64,000 nt of DNA from Phycomyces nitens (taxonomy: Eukaryota; Mucoromycota; Mucoromycetes; Mucorales; Phycomycetaceae). Below, one piece after another: positions 1 through 11,289 of this stretch (its first letter is position 1; each line of letters begins with the position of its first letter). Location of the stretch: positions 3,906,001 through 3,970,000 of the forward strand of contig JAHRBC010000005.1 in NCBI GenBank assembly GCA_022702545.1, given 5' to 3'. The position numbers and the translations under genes are program-made. The notes beneath the pieces are model-generated. The model was given only the letters and a program-made list of their open reading frames with translations, was not told where the DNA came from and made no database searches.

Positions 1-72
1 TTATATCATTTCTTTAATTGTTATAAAAACTTGTATTTCTTCTTCCTCTTCTTCTTCTATTCAATCACAACA

Positions 73-1756
73 ATGAACCCCACACTACACCTCGACCTCC
101 ACACCCTCCGCCAACGCACCTTCCACTCCACAGACCCCCCCTCCCCCTCGCTCTCCACCAATTCATTCATGTCCTCAATGTCCTGGGTGGCCGAAAAGTC
201 CAGCCGAGACTTGGTCCCAATGCTAAAGAATGCCTATAGCGCCCTCAAAGAGAAAGAGAGAGGTAATAGGCTGCTGCAAATCTTGTGTTTTTTAGAGTTA
301 TTGTTATTGTTTTGCTGTTGCTTATAATCTACATTACCTAGATCTTGTGCTTGCAGCCGAAATAGGAAAATCCCTATTGGAGAACAACATGGCACTTAAA
401 TCAAGCTATGAAACCCTCCTACAGCAGACTCAGCGTCCCAACCCGCTGCCCACTCCGTCTTCATCTCTTGCCACCCACGCATCATGTCATCTCACTCTAG
501 ACAATGGCAGTGAATCAGGTGACTCTCTGGCCGAAGATGATCCATTCTACAATTACCCAGTCCCCTCTCATTCCACCCGAGAGGCCATGATCGAAGTCCT
601 GGAGAAAAAGAATGTGGAGCTCAATCAGGAGCTAGACGTCTTGCTGAATGAGCAGACCAAGCTCGAAAGAACCAATATCAAGCGCACCCGCCAGCTAGAG
701 TCTGAAGTAGCCTTATTAAGAAGCAATCTGGAGATCGCGTCCTCCAAAGTCCTCGAATTGGAAGAAATGAATGAGCGCCAAAAGAGAATCGAGAAAACCA
801 GGTATCCATCGGAGTCAGAGATGGCAGCACAAGACGATCATGTCGAACAGCTGCTGACCAAAGTAGATGATCTCCAATTCGAGAATGCTATTGTCATTCA
901 GTCCAAACAAGAGATCGAAAAGAAGCTCTCAGAGACCCTCAAGGATTTAAGGGCGCTCAAGGACCAGTACGAGTCATATCAGTCGACCGAAAAAGAGCAC
1001 CAGTCTTTGCAAGAGGCATACAGACGCCAATTCCAGCATATTAGCGAACTCAATGCCACCGTAGAGGATCATCGCCATGTTTTACAGCGTCTCCAGGACA
1101 AGGGTATTCAGATCAACACAGCAAAAAGTACACCTGCTCCCAGTTGCTATGGAGGAGACACTCCTGCATTCCGCAATACACTTCTTGGTGAACTCGAGTC
1201 CGAGTGGCTAAAGTCCAACCACGCCCCACCTGCCCTCAGTCGATCAGCGTCTACCCCGACGCCTCGTTGCCATGACTCCTTCAACGACGATCTTGCTGAC
1301 TATAGTCCTCGGCCGACCTTCTCGACAAAGAGCCAGCCAGCCATGAGCTACGGAAATCTGTCTTCATTCTGCCAACCTGACCCTGGTTTCTTGCTCGAGA
1401 CTGCGCTCTCAAAGGTCAGCGGTATCGACCCTTACTTGCTCGACCAGGCACTTGAGTTTGTGAACCGTATTGAAGAAGAACATGACGCAGAAAAGCAAGC
1501 AGCCCTCTATGAACCGTGTGATACTGACTCTACCTGCTCTACCTTCCGTGGTTACCCTTCACCCTCATTGTCCTATCCTCTTATCCCCCGGGAATCAACC
1601 AGTCTAGTGCCCCATAAGCCCAAAGGCGGCCGGGTATCACGCCTTCTTGGGGCCATTTTTAGATCTCTGTGGCGCTGGTGTCGCTTTGCAATCATCCTGA
1701 CCACAGCCATCCTGATCAGCTTATGGGGTGGGCCAGATGGTGTGCTTGAGGACTAG
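73..1756 (+). CDS. Tail-anchored coiled-coil protein with CC1-box (putative dynein adaptor)
   Basis: Two exons, 73-262 and 342-1756, give about 534 aa. With the acceptor at 340-341 the junction reads KEKERDLVLAAEIGKSLLEN. This matches the CC1-box (AAxxG) that BICD, BICDR, HAP1/TRAK and Spindly adaptors use to bind dynein light intermediate chain. A second AG at 355-356 is also in frame but would delete DLVLA and spoil the box, so the first is preferred. Long heptad-rich coiled coils follow from about residue 145 to 310, then a Ser/Pro-rich stretch. The last 35 residues carry a basic patch and one hydrophobic segment (FAIILTTAILISLW) followed by about nine residues, which looks like a tail anchor. 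By family knowledge the box suggests dynein-dynactin recruitment. The tail anchor suggests the cargo is an organelle or the nuclear envelope (inference). The start codon is the first ATG after a pyrimidine-rich leader. Confidence 0.8.
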
Positions 1757-2340
1757 ACTGTCCTTTACGCTCACTCTATTTGCTTGCTTGCTTGTTTTTT
1801 TGAATTTCCCTGCTTAACCCCTCCATTCCCTCCATCGTTTTAATCATCATTCGCTTCATTCTCTCCTTTCCCACATCTCTCACTTTTGTAATATGTTTAG
1901 AGGTTGACCCCACAATCCTTTATTACTTGATATACAGTTTTACATATTATTATTATTACTATTATTATTACTATTATTATTTATATTATTCTTATTCTTA
2001 TTCTCATTCAACATCAACCTCGTCCCTTTCTATGGTTCAACCCTCCTTTTGTATATTTATTAGATAAACAAATAAACCTACTGCCTATGGCTCCTCTCTC
2101 TCTCTCTCTCTCTCTACCTATCTTTTTATACATATATTTATTAAAATTATCTTATTCCAGTGACGCAAATTAAATCGGGCATTAAAGCAGGCACAGAAAG
2201 ACATGGTGAAAGCCAGAGAGAGAACATTCACAAAAATACTTTTTTTTTAAAATTGTCTTGGCTTTTGTATTGCAGAGGCCTTTATTTTTTGACAAGCACA
2301 CCATTGTCAAGAAAGACGCTTGACAATAGCTCTATTTGAA
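1757..2340. other. Intergenic spacer with microsatellites
   Basis: This spacer separates the coiled-coil gene from KEX1. It holds TAT/ATT repeats around 1947-2000 and a (CT)n run at 2095-2115. No coding signal was seen. The pyrimidine-rich stretch after 1757 is the probable 3' untranslated region of the upstream gene. Confidence 0.6.
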
Positions 2341-5300
2341 ATGTGGAAACGCGTCTTCTGGAGTGTGTTGGGTCTCGGTATCTTACCTGGCCTGATGGCA
2401 CAGAAAGGTAGACTTGTCCCCCTCCCCCTCCCTCCCCTTAATCCCCAATGACCTTGGGCACACTCATTCATCCTTTTTTTTAAAAATAATAATAAATCAA
2501 TTGAACCATGCTCATGATTCCAGCTAAACACAACCAACAACTAAACTGATATCTTTATATTTTGTTTATTATCTACCTAACCAGCCAAAGACTATGAAAT
2601 TACTCATTTACCTGGAATTGACATCAATACACTTCCAAGCAAACAATATGCTGGTCATGTCGAGATATCTCCCGAAACCAATGGCAATTTGTTCTTTTGG
2701 ATGATTGAACAGGTCCAGACCTCTTCAGCAGAGAAACTTGCAAGTGGATTACCCCTCTTATATATATATATATATATAATACTTTTAATGTTGAACCAAA
2801 GACTAACAATGTGATTAGATCATCTGGCTCAATGGTGGCCCGGGATGTTCTAGGTAAAAATGTCAATAATTGTCAAATGAGAATTTCTAGTGTGCCAATC
2901 GCAATTGCTTATTGAATCCAACCTGTCTAGTATGGATGGCCTCTTTCTCGAGAATGGACCCTTTAGAATCAACAAGGACATGTCGTTGAGTGTCAGTCCA
3001 GGAGGATGGCAGGACTATGCAACAACAGTGTTTTGTAAGTTTCCAAGTAAACCGGCCGTTTCTTATCGTCATTCTAGTGGACCAGCCAGTTGGAACCGGC
3101 TTTAGCTTTTCAGAGACGATTAGCTATACCAAGAATTTGACCCAAGTGAGTCTAGGTATAATTTGGGGCAAACATTTGGTGGCTGATTAATTGTGTGAAA
3201 GATTACTAGAGATTTCACAACGTTCCTGGACCAGTTCCTAGAGATATTTCCCGATCTAAAGACCAAGGATGTAAAGTATCCAACTTGGTTTGATTGCCTG
3301 GATATTCATGCCTTGATATGATTTAGATGTATATTGCTGGAGAGAGCTATGCAGGAACATATATTCCATACATTGCCTCGTATATGCTCGGCCAAAATGC
3401 CATTAAAGAAAGAGAGGCAAGTGGGACCCATAGTCGGTCTAGATGACAATATTGGATCTAATCTATCTCCATGCAGTATAACCTAAAGGGAATTGCGATT
3501 GGTAATGGCTGGATCTCGCCTCGTCATCAAGTAAGAACAAGACAGGTTCAATAGTAGTAGTTGTTGTTGGGGTATTAAAGCAAGTTGGTGGTGGTAGTAT
3601 GATGGTCTGTATGACTTTAGTATCAAAAACAACCTACTCGCAGATCAATACAAGGTAAGACGATTTATGCCCAAACAGATCACCAATCTAATCTGCTCTG
3701 GTAAAAATAGGCCATTGCAACAAAGCATCTGGAGAGGTGCCACACATTGCTGGACCGTAGCCCTAGAATCAATGTCGAAACGTGCGAACAGTTGATGTCG
3801 GACGTTCTGGACAGTTCGACCTATGAGTAAGTCCAATGATTGATTTTCAGTCGGTTTGGCTGACATGTGCTATTAAAGAGAAAACAACCAAAAGTACTGC
3901 CTGAATCCATACGATATCCGAATGAAGAAGGAAACATCTCCAATGTGTGGCCAAGAATGGCCACGTGAATTAACACAAGTAACCGACTACTTGAGGGTAA
4001 GGCTCATAAAACTAATATTGGTGTTCAGATAAAGAGACTAAAGAGCAATTATTGATATCAACAGTCACCCGAGCTGATCTCGGCCGTCCATGCAAACAAG
4101 CAGTCTTTGGGGTGGGTAGAGTGTTCAAGAAGTGTCTACAATGCCCTGGATGACGACAAGAGCACGCCTTCTTTTGATGTAAGCTATATATACATATATA
4201 CATATATTGGTACCAAAACAAAAAAAAAACACTTGTTTACTGTGGCGTTTTTCTTTCTTTATAGCTGTTGCCTCTTATCCTCAAGGAGATTCCTATCCTG
4301 ATATTCAGGTAAACAAAAAAGACAAACAGGCACTTTCACATGGACCTTGAGAAAATATAAGAATCTAAAAAGGATGGCTGTGTAATGTGGAATGACCATT
4401 AGTGGGGAATATGACTTGATCTGCAACCACATTGGCACAGAGTACATGATTGGAAATATGACATGGAATGGCAAACAGGGTTTCCAAGTAAGCTATGATG
4501 ATCCTAGTCCAACAGACAAAATAACAACATCCATTCTAGTCTTCCAAAACAGAAACTTGGTTTTTGGGTGACAAACCAGTCGGAAAATACACAAGCGGTA
4601 GAAACCTAACCTATGTATTTATCAAAGACGGAAGCCACATGGTTCCATATGACAAGCCCCTCGAGACACTGGATATGATCAATAGATTTATTGGCATTGG
4701 TGATAATTCAGTTGCTGGAAAATCCAGTCGTGTGGGTGCCTCTAGTACTCCTCACCAGCCCTCCAAACCCCAGGACAAGCCTCAGGACAAGCCTCAGGAC
4801 AAGCCAGCCACTTCATCTGACAAGGAAGAATCTGAAAAAGAAGAGAAAGAATCTAAAGATGATGATGATACCAAGGGCTCTGATTACTGGGAGCAGTATT
4901 ATAGCTGGTATAACAAAACATGCATTTTATCGAATGAAACTGCCAACTAAAATCTAAATCTATTGATTATTTTATTATAGGGGAACATCTGCCTTGATCT
5001 TTGTGATTCTCTTTGCTGCACTCTTGGGCTACTGCTGGTACCGGTCCCGAAAACAAGAGCGTGGTGGCTATAGTTCAGCACCTTCCCGTAGTACCCAGAG
5101 TTCTTCTCAGTGTCCTCCTCAGTGTCTAAAGAATCGTTTTCTCGGACTGTTTGGCAAACGGGAAGAAACTCGCAAGCCTAAATTGCGATTAAACGACCCT
5201 GATGAGGATAATGAGCTGTGAGTAGACCATCAATAATCCTTGAACACAACTAACTAACTTGGAAACAGAGATGAGCTTGTAGTCGAGACCCCCACATTGT

Positions 5301-5506
5301 TTGTTGCCGAAGATTCTGATGGCGAACACCCAACTTCCTCAACTTCAACACCTCCTCGTCCTGCCGCCCGCTCATCCAATACTTCGCCTAGTCGTCTGGC
5401 CCCACGCCAGGAAGACAGTACGGACGACGACTTTGATGATTTTGCGGATTGGGATGAAAGCAGCAGTCTTGTGGATGTGGACCACAAGCAGGGAAAGAAA
5501 CACTAG
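2341..5506 (+). CDS. KEX1: KEX1-type serine carboxypeptidase (pheromone-processing carboxypeptidase)
   Basis: A multi-exon gene for a Golgi serine carboxypeptidase that trims C-terminal Lys/Arg left by Kex2. It begins with a signal peptide (MWKRVFWSVLGLGILPGLMA). Then come IIWLNGGPGCSS, DQPVGTGFS, the nucleophile motif YIAGESYAG near 3330-3357, GIAIGNGWISP, the Asp region GEYDLICNHIG near 4405-4440, and the His motif KDGSHMVP near 4627-4650. A Pro/Lys/acidic stalk with three DKPQ-type repeats follows, then one transmembrane segment (ALIFVILFAALLGYCWY, near 4990-5040) and an acidic cytoplasmic tail. This is the standard Kex1 layout, with all three catalytic motifs present. Early exons read 2341-2407, 2585-2739, 2819-2853 and from 2931. 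The intron 2740-2818 starts GCAAGT, not GT; only this donor keeps the frame into IIWLNGGPG. Confidence 0.93.
2740..2818 (+). other. GC-AG intron in KEX1
   Basis: The donor is GCAAGT and the acceptor is ATTAG. Splicing after codon CTT (phase 0) joins directly to ATC ATC TGG, restoring the family motif. The GT four bases downstream is out of frame. Confidence 0.75.
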
Positions 5507-5726
5507 CTAGACAGACCTATATCCCATTCTATCTTTTACTTTTTTTTGCTTATGCTACTCCAACGTAGACAAGATCTTTTATTTTATTTTATTTTCAATA
5601 AAAACATCCCTCACACTCACATTTTATATATATATGTATATATTAAAAAAAAGGTCAAGATGTGTGGTTTACACAAAATGTACACTGCTTTTAATGCCAA
5701 TTATATTTACATTCCTGCCCTTCATG

Positions 5727-6380
5727 TCAAGATATATCCATAAACCCTTTCTTTATTCGTGTTACCCACTTTAGTATCCCAAAAACCGACTCTTTTTTGA
5801 CTGGTCTTGTCAAGTCAACCCGGTGTGGACCGGGAGGACAAGTGGAAACTGGATTGGGGTCTTGCCAAATAGGCATTTCCGAGTACTCTTCGTCTGACAA
5901 TGAGTATTCTGGAACACTGTCTAACCAGGCCAGCAAAAGCGCCCTCTTTTCAGACTCTAGGTTGGCTTGGTCTAGAGACAAACTGGCCTTGACGTCGTAC
6001 TCCTCATTCACTCGAGTCGGTGGCGGGGGTGGTGTTGGTGAAAATGCCCTTTGACGCCTGAGTCCCTTTGTCTCTAGACTGCACGACATGACACAAGGCC
6101 ATGACGGTTCGAATCGTTCTAGTTCAGAGAATATGGTGCAGTAGCCGCGACAGATACAGGGCTCGACCGGGGAAGCGCGTCTTGTGTGAGTGTAACACTC
6201 CTTGGGACATAGCAAATGAATCAGCCACGTATCCTTGTCGCGTTCAATGGCTTGTCCCCAGTCAACTCTATTGGATGGTTTATTGGTTGGTGGACTGCAC
6301 AACTTTGGGTAAGAGGATGCAGGTGGGAACCAAAAGAGAGGCGAAGTTATACAGAGGGTTCTACTTGAGCAGCTTGGCAT
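5727..6380 (-). CDS. Hypothetical protein, 217 aa
   Basis: An unbroken reading frame with no family recognised. The N-terminal half is rich in Cys, Pro and Trp. The middle has a Pro run (SPTPPPPPTR), and the C-terminal part is acidic then basic (LAWLDSVPEYSLSDEEYS, then GILKWVTRIKKGF). Amino-acid composition looks more like a real protein than the shadow frames around it. It is convergent with KEX1, 220 bp away. The 5' end is uncertain: the ATG at 6380 is the first in frame, and an unseen upstream exon is possible. No signal peptide or membrane segment is evident. Confidence 0.55.
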   Translation of the reverse strand: MPSCSSRTLCITSPLFWFPPASSYPKLCSPPTNKPSNRVDWGQAIERDKDTWLIHLLCPKECYTHTRRASPVEPCICRGYCTIFSELERFEPSWPCVMSCSLETKGLRRQRAFSPTPPPPPTRVNEEYDVKASLSLDQANLESEKRALLLAWLDSVPEYSLSDEEYSEMPIWQDPNPVSTCPPGPHRVDLTRPVKKESVFGILKWVTRIKKGFMDIS

Positions 6381-8399
6381 AAAGTGTCTTTTGGAAAATC
6401 TGGCCTATTTGATTTGAAAGGGATATTTATACTTGTATTCACAAGGGTCATATGGTGCAGGAAGTAGGTTTGTCAGTGGCCCCGGTGTTCCCTTTTAATG
6501 ACCATCCGTAAAGGGCCACACCAGACATGTCGTAGGGTCAGTCAATTGTATGTACATTGCTTGGGGTTGTACATGGATTGCCTGCACGTCAAGGTTCACC
6601 AGTAGCCTGCTCAATATGCCTGTTGTGTGGCCCAGAAGCATCCAACCAGAGACCACAGGAGAATTTTGAGTAGAATGGCTGAATGCATTTTTCTTCTTCT
6701 TCTTTTAAATAATAATATTATTTTTTATATATTTTTTTTTAAAAAAAAGATGTAGTGTAGATATGGAAACCAGCATAAAGAAGTATATAGTCGATCGTTG
6801 TACTCAAGCCATTTGGCTAATGACGATCACACGGATTCTCTGCTATTTAAATACCAACATTTGACCGTGCATTTAAGACACTTGATCAAGAAGAAAAAGA
6901 AGAAGAAGATCTTGTTGTACTCGCGCCCAGACGCCAGAATAAACACCCAAAATAACAAATCTTTAGCCTTTTGTGATAAGAGATTGTTCAGATACAACGA
7001 TTCAAAATATGAATTAATTCCTATTTAAAGAAACCCAAACGGGATAATGATTTGTTTTAGGAATTGTTGTTTGGAGAACAAGGCAATCTGGACACTGTGG
7101 ATTCAATAGATCTCATTGATGGAGTACGACACAATTGGATTTCTCTGCTATTCTATATTTACAAATACATGTATTTTGGGCTGTTTGTAACCAATCTGAA
7201 TAATTTCCATTGAAATCTGTATTCTGCCAGATTTACATTACAGCCATCTCTTTATTAGACGTGCTCTAAACAGGTACACAAAGTAGCCTCTTTTAATCTG
7301 TATCCAGTGTAATTATTTGATAAAAATGCATGTCTTGCAAATATATAGATAGATAAACTCACAATCATTCATGTTATCAATACTAATCAACAACAACAAC
7401 AAGAAGAAGAAAAGAGGGCTCTTTAGGATTTCTAGACTTTTATCATATGCTCTGGTCACCAAGCACAAAAGACATGTGGCATGTACAAACAGAAATAATC
7501 AACTGGTTGGGCTCGCTTGGCTATAAGAATAGGCTGGATTATCTGCACTGGTTCATAATATGCTTATCCAAGCATTTCAATAGGCATAAACATCCTGCTA
7601 ATCGCCAAAGATAAAAGAAATATAAAATCCATTGCAAGTGCCAATTATTCAAGACTATATATAATATATACATATATATATAATATACATATATTCTACA
7701 GTCTAGACAGCCTTTTTTCAATAGATTATAGCTATATAAAAGATCTTTTATATCTTTGTCTAGTAATTGTTTAATTGTTGAATTTTCAATAATTTGAAAC
7801 AGTTAGGTTGGCAATGAAACCCTTTATTTGTGTAATAGTTTGTGTGGTTCATCATTATTGTGTGCCTATTCTCAAAATAAATATTGATAAAAGAGAGAGA
7901 GAGAGAGGGTTTCACAGCATATTGTAATTGTATTATCCCCAACAAAAATAAATCCAGGCCACTGTTTTCAGTTGTACACACAATTTGATTTATATCATTG
8001 TACAAGTGCCTATGATCAATTAAAAGATGTATATATGTATGCATGCATATGTATAGACTACATTATGACAGGGTAATAGACAAGCCAAATGTTTGAATAC
8101 ATGTTTTATATATATACATATATTGGCTAGTATGTATGAGTGGCCCTATTTACCGCTGCTTTATCTATGTCAGGATCTCAACATCATATTCAGTAACAAG
8201 CATGGTGTGTTCAAACTGGGCAGAACGCTTGCCGTCCTTTGTAATTGCTGTCCAGTTGTCAGGCCTATATATATATATATATACAGGCTCCTCAGGCTCG
8301 TTTTAGGTCACTTATAACTCTGGTCAGAATTTTCCATGCAAGCACATCTTTGCTTATTTCTCTCTCTCTCTTTTAATCCCACAATCTCTATATTCAATA
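6381..8399. other. Long AT-rich spacer without a supportable gene
   Basis: Two kilobases with homopolymer A/T runs, TATA-type dinucleotide tracts (7655-7695, 8105-8125, 8265-8283) and a short (GA)n at 7892-7908. Short open stretches at 6798-7028 and 7063-7210 have protein-like composition in places but no recognised domain or clean splice structure. They may be relics. Confidence 0.5.
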
Positions 8400-9431
8400 C
8401 AATCACCATTCCAAAGAAAAATGAAGCTAAACCTCACAAGTCTTACTACAAGGCATCAGAGTTTGAGAAAGGAATCATTATTGGAAGACACAGGGAAGGA
8501 CGTAGCACTAGGGATATTTCTCGTGAAGAGGGCATTCCACAATCAACTGTGAGCCGTATAATCTTGAAGTTTGAGAAAGAGAGAACCTACAATGACCAGA
8601 AGCATCCTTGACCTCCAAAGAAGCCAACGCCACGAGCATTACGCTATTTAAAGTTATGTGCCAAAAAAGACAGTCATTTGACATTAGCCAAGATTACGCG
8701 TATGCTGAGGAATTACATGACATCTCTACTAGTCAATCTACTATTCAGACATACCTTTACGATTTGGATCTTCATTCGTGCATTGCTGTATCTAAGCCTC
8801 TACTTGACAAAGAGCATAAAAATGCCCGTTATAAATGGGCATCTGTCATCTGGAATGATGAATCAAAGTTCACTCTTTTTCAGAAAGGTGGAAAGGAGCA
8901 TGTCTGGAGAGAGCCCAATGAGAAGTATGCCGACGACTGCCTGGTGCCAAAAGCCCAAGGTTATGGTGGCTCTGTCTCAGTATGGGGATGAATTTGGGCA
9001 GGAGGTGTCGGACCTCTTGTAATCTTGGATGACAACATGACAAAAGAAATGTTGTCACCTTGAGAGAACACTATCTGCCATTCGTTCATAGTCTATCGGG
9101 TACAGACACTACGGACTATACTCTGCAAGAAGATAATACTACCCCGCATAAGAGTAAGCTGGCAGTAGAGTGGAAAGAAAAGAATGATGTTGCAGTTTTG
9201 CCATGGCCAGCAAAAAGTCTAGATCACAATCCAATTGAGAATATTTGGAGTCATATTGACAACAAAGTCAGAGATAAAAGACCTCTCCCCACCACTCTTT
9301 CCCAGTTAGAGGCAGCTTTAGTAGAAGAGTAGACAAATATCTCACTCGATACTTGCGTAAAATATTGCCAGAGTATCAAGAACCGGGTTTCCGAGGTTAG
9401 GAAGAAGCGTGATGGCCATATACCCTATTAA
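8400..9431 (+). pseudogene. Degenerate Tc1/mariner-type transposase
   Basis: The reading frame resembles an IS630/Tc1/mariner DDE transposase: an N-terminal helix-turn-helix (STRDISREEGIPQSTVSRI), then catalytic-core motifs WNDESKF (near 8851), LQEDNTTPH (near 9123) and HNPIENIWSHID (near 9226). These give the D, D and E positions. The frame is broken by a stop at about 8609, a frame change near 8720, stops near 8989 and 9060, and another near 9330. It therefore cannot make an intact enzyme without repair. No convincing terminal inverted repeat pair was found around it, so element edges are unresolved. Confidence 0.85.
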
Positions 9432-9620
9432 ACTATACTATTCTTTTTATGGCATTTATCTTCGTCTATCAAGGTTTGTCCTCCTCATATATCACATTCC
9501 AACAATATTTATTTGAGCACTATTAGGTGTTAATTAAAATTGATGTACTTCTTTAACAATGATGTAGTTGGGACTGACCCAATGGGCACCCTAGGAGTCT
9601 GTAAAATGTCTGGTAAAATC

Positions 9621-9680
9621 AAAACGTCGTGTCCCATCTGAAAACGTCGTGCCCCATCTGAAAACGTCGTACCCCTAAGT
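9621..9680. repeat. Three-copy tandem repeat, unit about 20 bp
   Basis: Three consecutive near-identical units of the form AAAACGTCGTGCCCCATCTG, the third diverging after ACGTCGTACCCC. They lie just downstream of the broken transposase. An inverted copy of the CCCATCTG part occurs near 9750. Function is unknown; they could be subterminal repeats of a mobile element. Confidence 0.8.
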
Positions 9681-9785
9681 TTAGCGATGAAATAACAGGT
9701 ATGTTTTTAACTTGTTTTTTCATGTTTACATCTTTTTAATCTTGCAATTCCAGATGGGAGGGCGAATGGTATTGCATATGATATA

Positions 9786-9896
9786 CTGGTTTTCCCGTTA
9801 GAATGTGCGCACTTAACAAACAAGTGTGGGCACTAGCAGATATTATTTTGCGCACTAGCAGATATTATTGTGCGCACATTCTAACGGGAAAACCAG
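9786..9896. mobile_element. MITE with perfect 27-bp terminal inverted repeats and TA duplication
   Basis: The left end (9786-9812, beginning CTGGTTTTCCCGTTAGAA) is the exact reverse complement of the right end (9870-9896). TA lies immediately outside each end (9784-9785 and 9897-9898), the target duplication typical of Tc1/mariner elements. The 57-bp interior contains a direct repeat built on GCACTAGCAGATATTATT. At 111 bp it has no coding capacity and must rely on a transposase from elsewhere. Confidence 0.9.
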
Positions 9897-9967
9897 TAGG
9901 TTAAAAAGAGTTCAAAGATTGCCGAAAAAGCGATGTTGTTTATGGAATACCATGAGGAAAACACACC

Positions 9968-10651
9968 ATGGCTACGCCACCGGTCTTGGTTGAGATACAA
10001 CAAATAGTCGATATGCAGTTCTCGAAACGCTTGACGCGATATTATTTAAACATCCACGATCCAACTAAAGCAGAACCTGTAGTAATGGTCTTTGCGATTC
10101 AAGGATTCTCGTCCAAAGCTTTTATCAAAGATAATTTTAATCAGCCACAGAACAAGTCATACTATACCAGCAAAAAATACCTTTGGGCTAAAACCTGTCG
10201 ATTTTACTCCCTTGATACCATCTCAGCAGATGCAACGAGCGAAAACACAATGAAACCAGTAGCTGCATTAACATACTTCCTTTGCAGCCAGAAGAAAAGT
10301 TTATTTGGTCTTGAAAAAAGTGAAGATCCTGAGTTAAGACGTATATACCAAATCGCTGCAAGATCGTTTGGACCATACACGACAAAGGAAGAGGAAAACT
10401 ACAATCATATATTGGATGCAATGAAAAACACAAACAATCAATTCCAAAAAATTTCAAAACGTGTAGATGAACTTAAAAAGAGCAGAGACGATGATACCAT
10501 TCTTAAAAAAATCAAGCGATATGCAGAAGACGGTTTCGAATACACAAATAAGAAAATCAAAATGGTTGAAGAGGATGAAGCTGGGACGATCACACCTATT
10601 GAAAAAGTAATCACTGCAGACAGTTATTTCGTAATTAAGCTACGGGAATAA
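9968..10651 (+). CDS. Orphan ORF, 227 aa, lysine-rich coiled-coil C-terminus
   Basis: One unbroken exon with a favourable start context (CACCATGG). The N-terminal 120 residues look globular (e.g. VVMVFAIQGFSSKAF, then KYLWAKTCRFYS). The C-terminal third is charged and heptad-like with two basic clusters (KKIKRYAED and NKKIKM) that could be a bipartite nuclear signal. I do not recognise the family. It sits between a MITE and a decayed region, so it may be the cargo or regulator of a mobile element (inference). It could equally be a lineage-specific gene. Confidence 0.55.
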   Translation: MATPPVLVEIQQIVDMQFSKRLTRYYLNIHDPTKAEPVVMVFAIQGFSSKAFIKDNFNQPQNKSYYTSKKYLWAKTCRFYSLDTISADATSENTMKPVAALTYFLCSQKKSLFGLEKSEDPELRRIYQIAARSFGPYTTKEEENYNHILDAMKNTNNQFQKISKRVDELKKSRDDDTILKKIKRYAEDGFEYTNKKIKMVEEDEAGTITPIEKVITADSYFVIKLRE

Positions 10652-11289
10652 CCAGGAAGATTTTCATGGGATGAGTGTTATAGAAAAGGAAGAAGTCAAA
10701 ATTTGTTCAAACGCTACAAGTCTCCCTTAACATTGAAAGATGCTTTTCATAAGAACACCTTGTAATTATGATCCTTCTCCCCTCTCATATAGTATCAATA
10801 AAAGTAGCCTTTAAAAGGTCATTCCATGCATATCGTAAAATAAAAGAGCTCCCCAAGGGGTCAATTAATGTAAATTTTATAAAGAGATTGTCTTTAATAA
10901 AATGAAAAGCCAAAAGTCATATTCTAACAGCACTTTTATCGTATGTTGCGTATGTACCGTATGTACCATAATAGAATAGATTCGCTTCAAGTATCTTTAT
11001 CCATAACGTATATCTCATAAAGGTAATAAAGATAGCAGCTGCATCAGGAATCTTAAGCTTACAGTTCTCGACAACCCAAGTTGGCCTAAAACGACATATA
11101 TATATATATTATGTACGTAAGCACACACATGAATTTGATATCCCAAGAGTTTTCAGAATACCTAATCCAACTCAACACACTTATTGTTGTTTATGGTAGA
11201 AGTGGCATCAGTTTTGAACAAACTTGGATTGAGTAATATATTTATCATTATGGACAGTGCCACAATAGACAAAACACTGTAATAGCTTA
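10652..11289. other. Spacer, no gene seen
   Basis: AT-rich sequence between the orphan ORF and the aminopeptidase fragment. There is a short ATATAT tract near 11096-11110 and no coding signal. Confidence 0.55.

Noticed and set aside
6798..7210. Possible two-exon gene in the AT-rich spacer
   Set aside because: The two open pieces have no consistent donor/acceptor pair and include a poly-lysine run from A-rich DNA.
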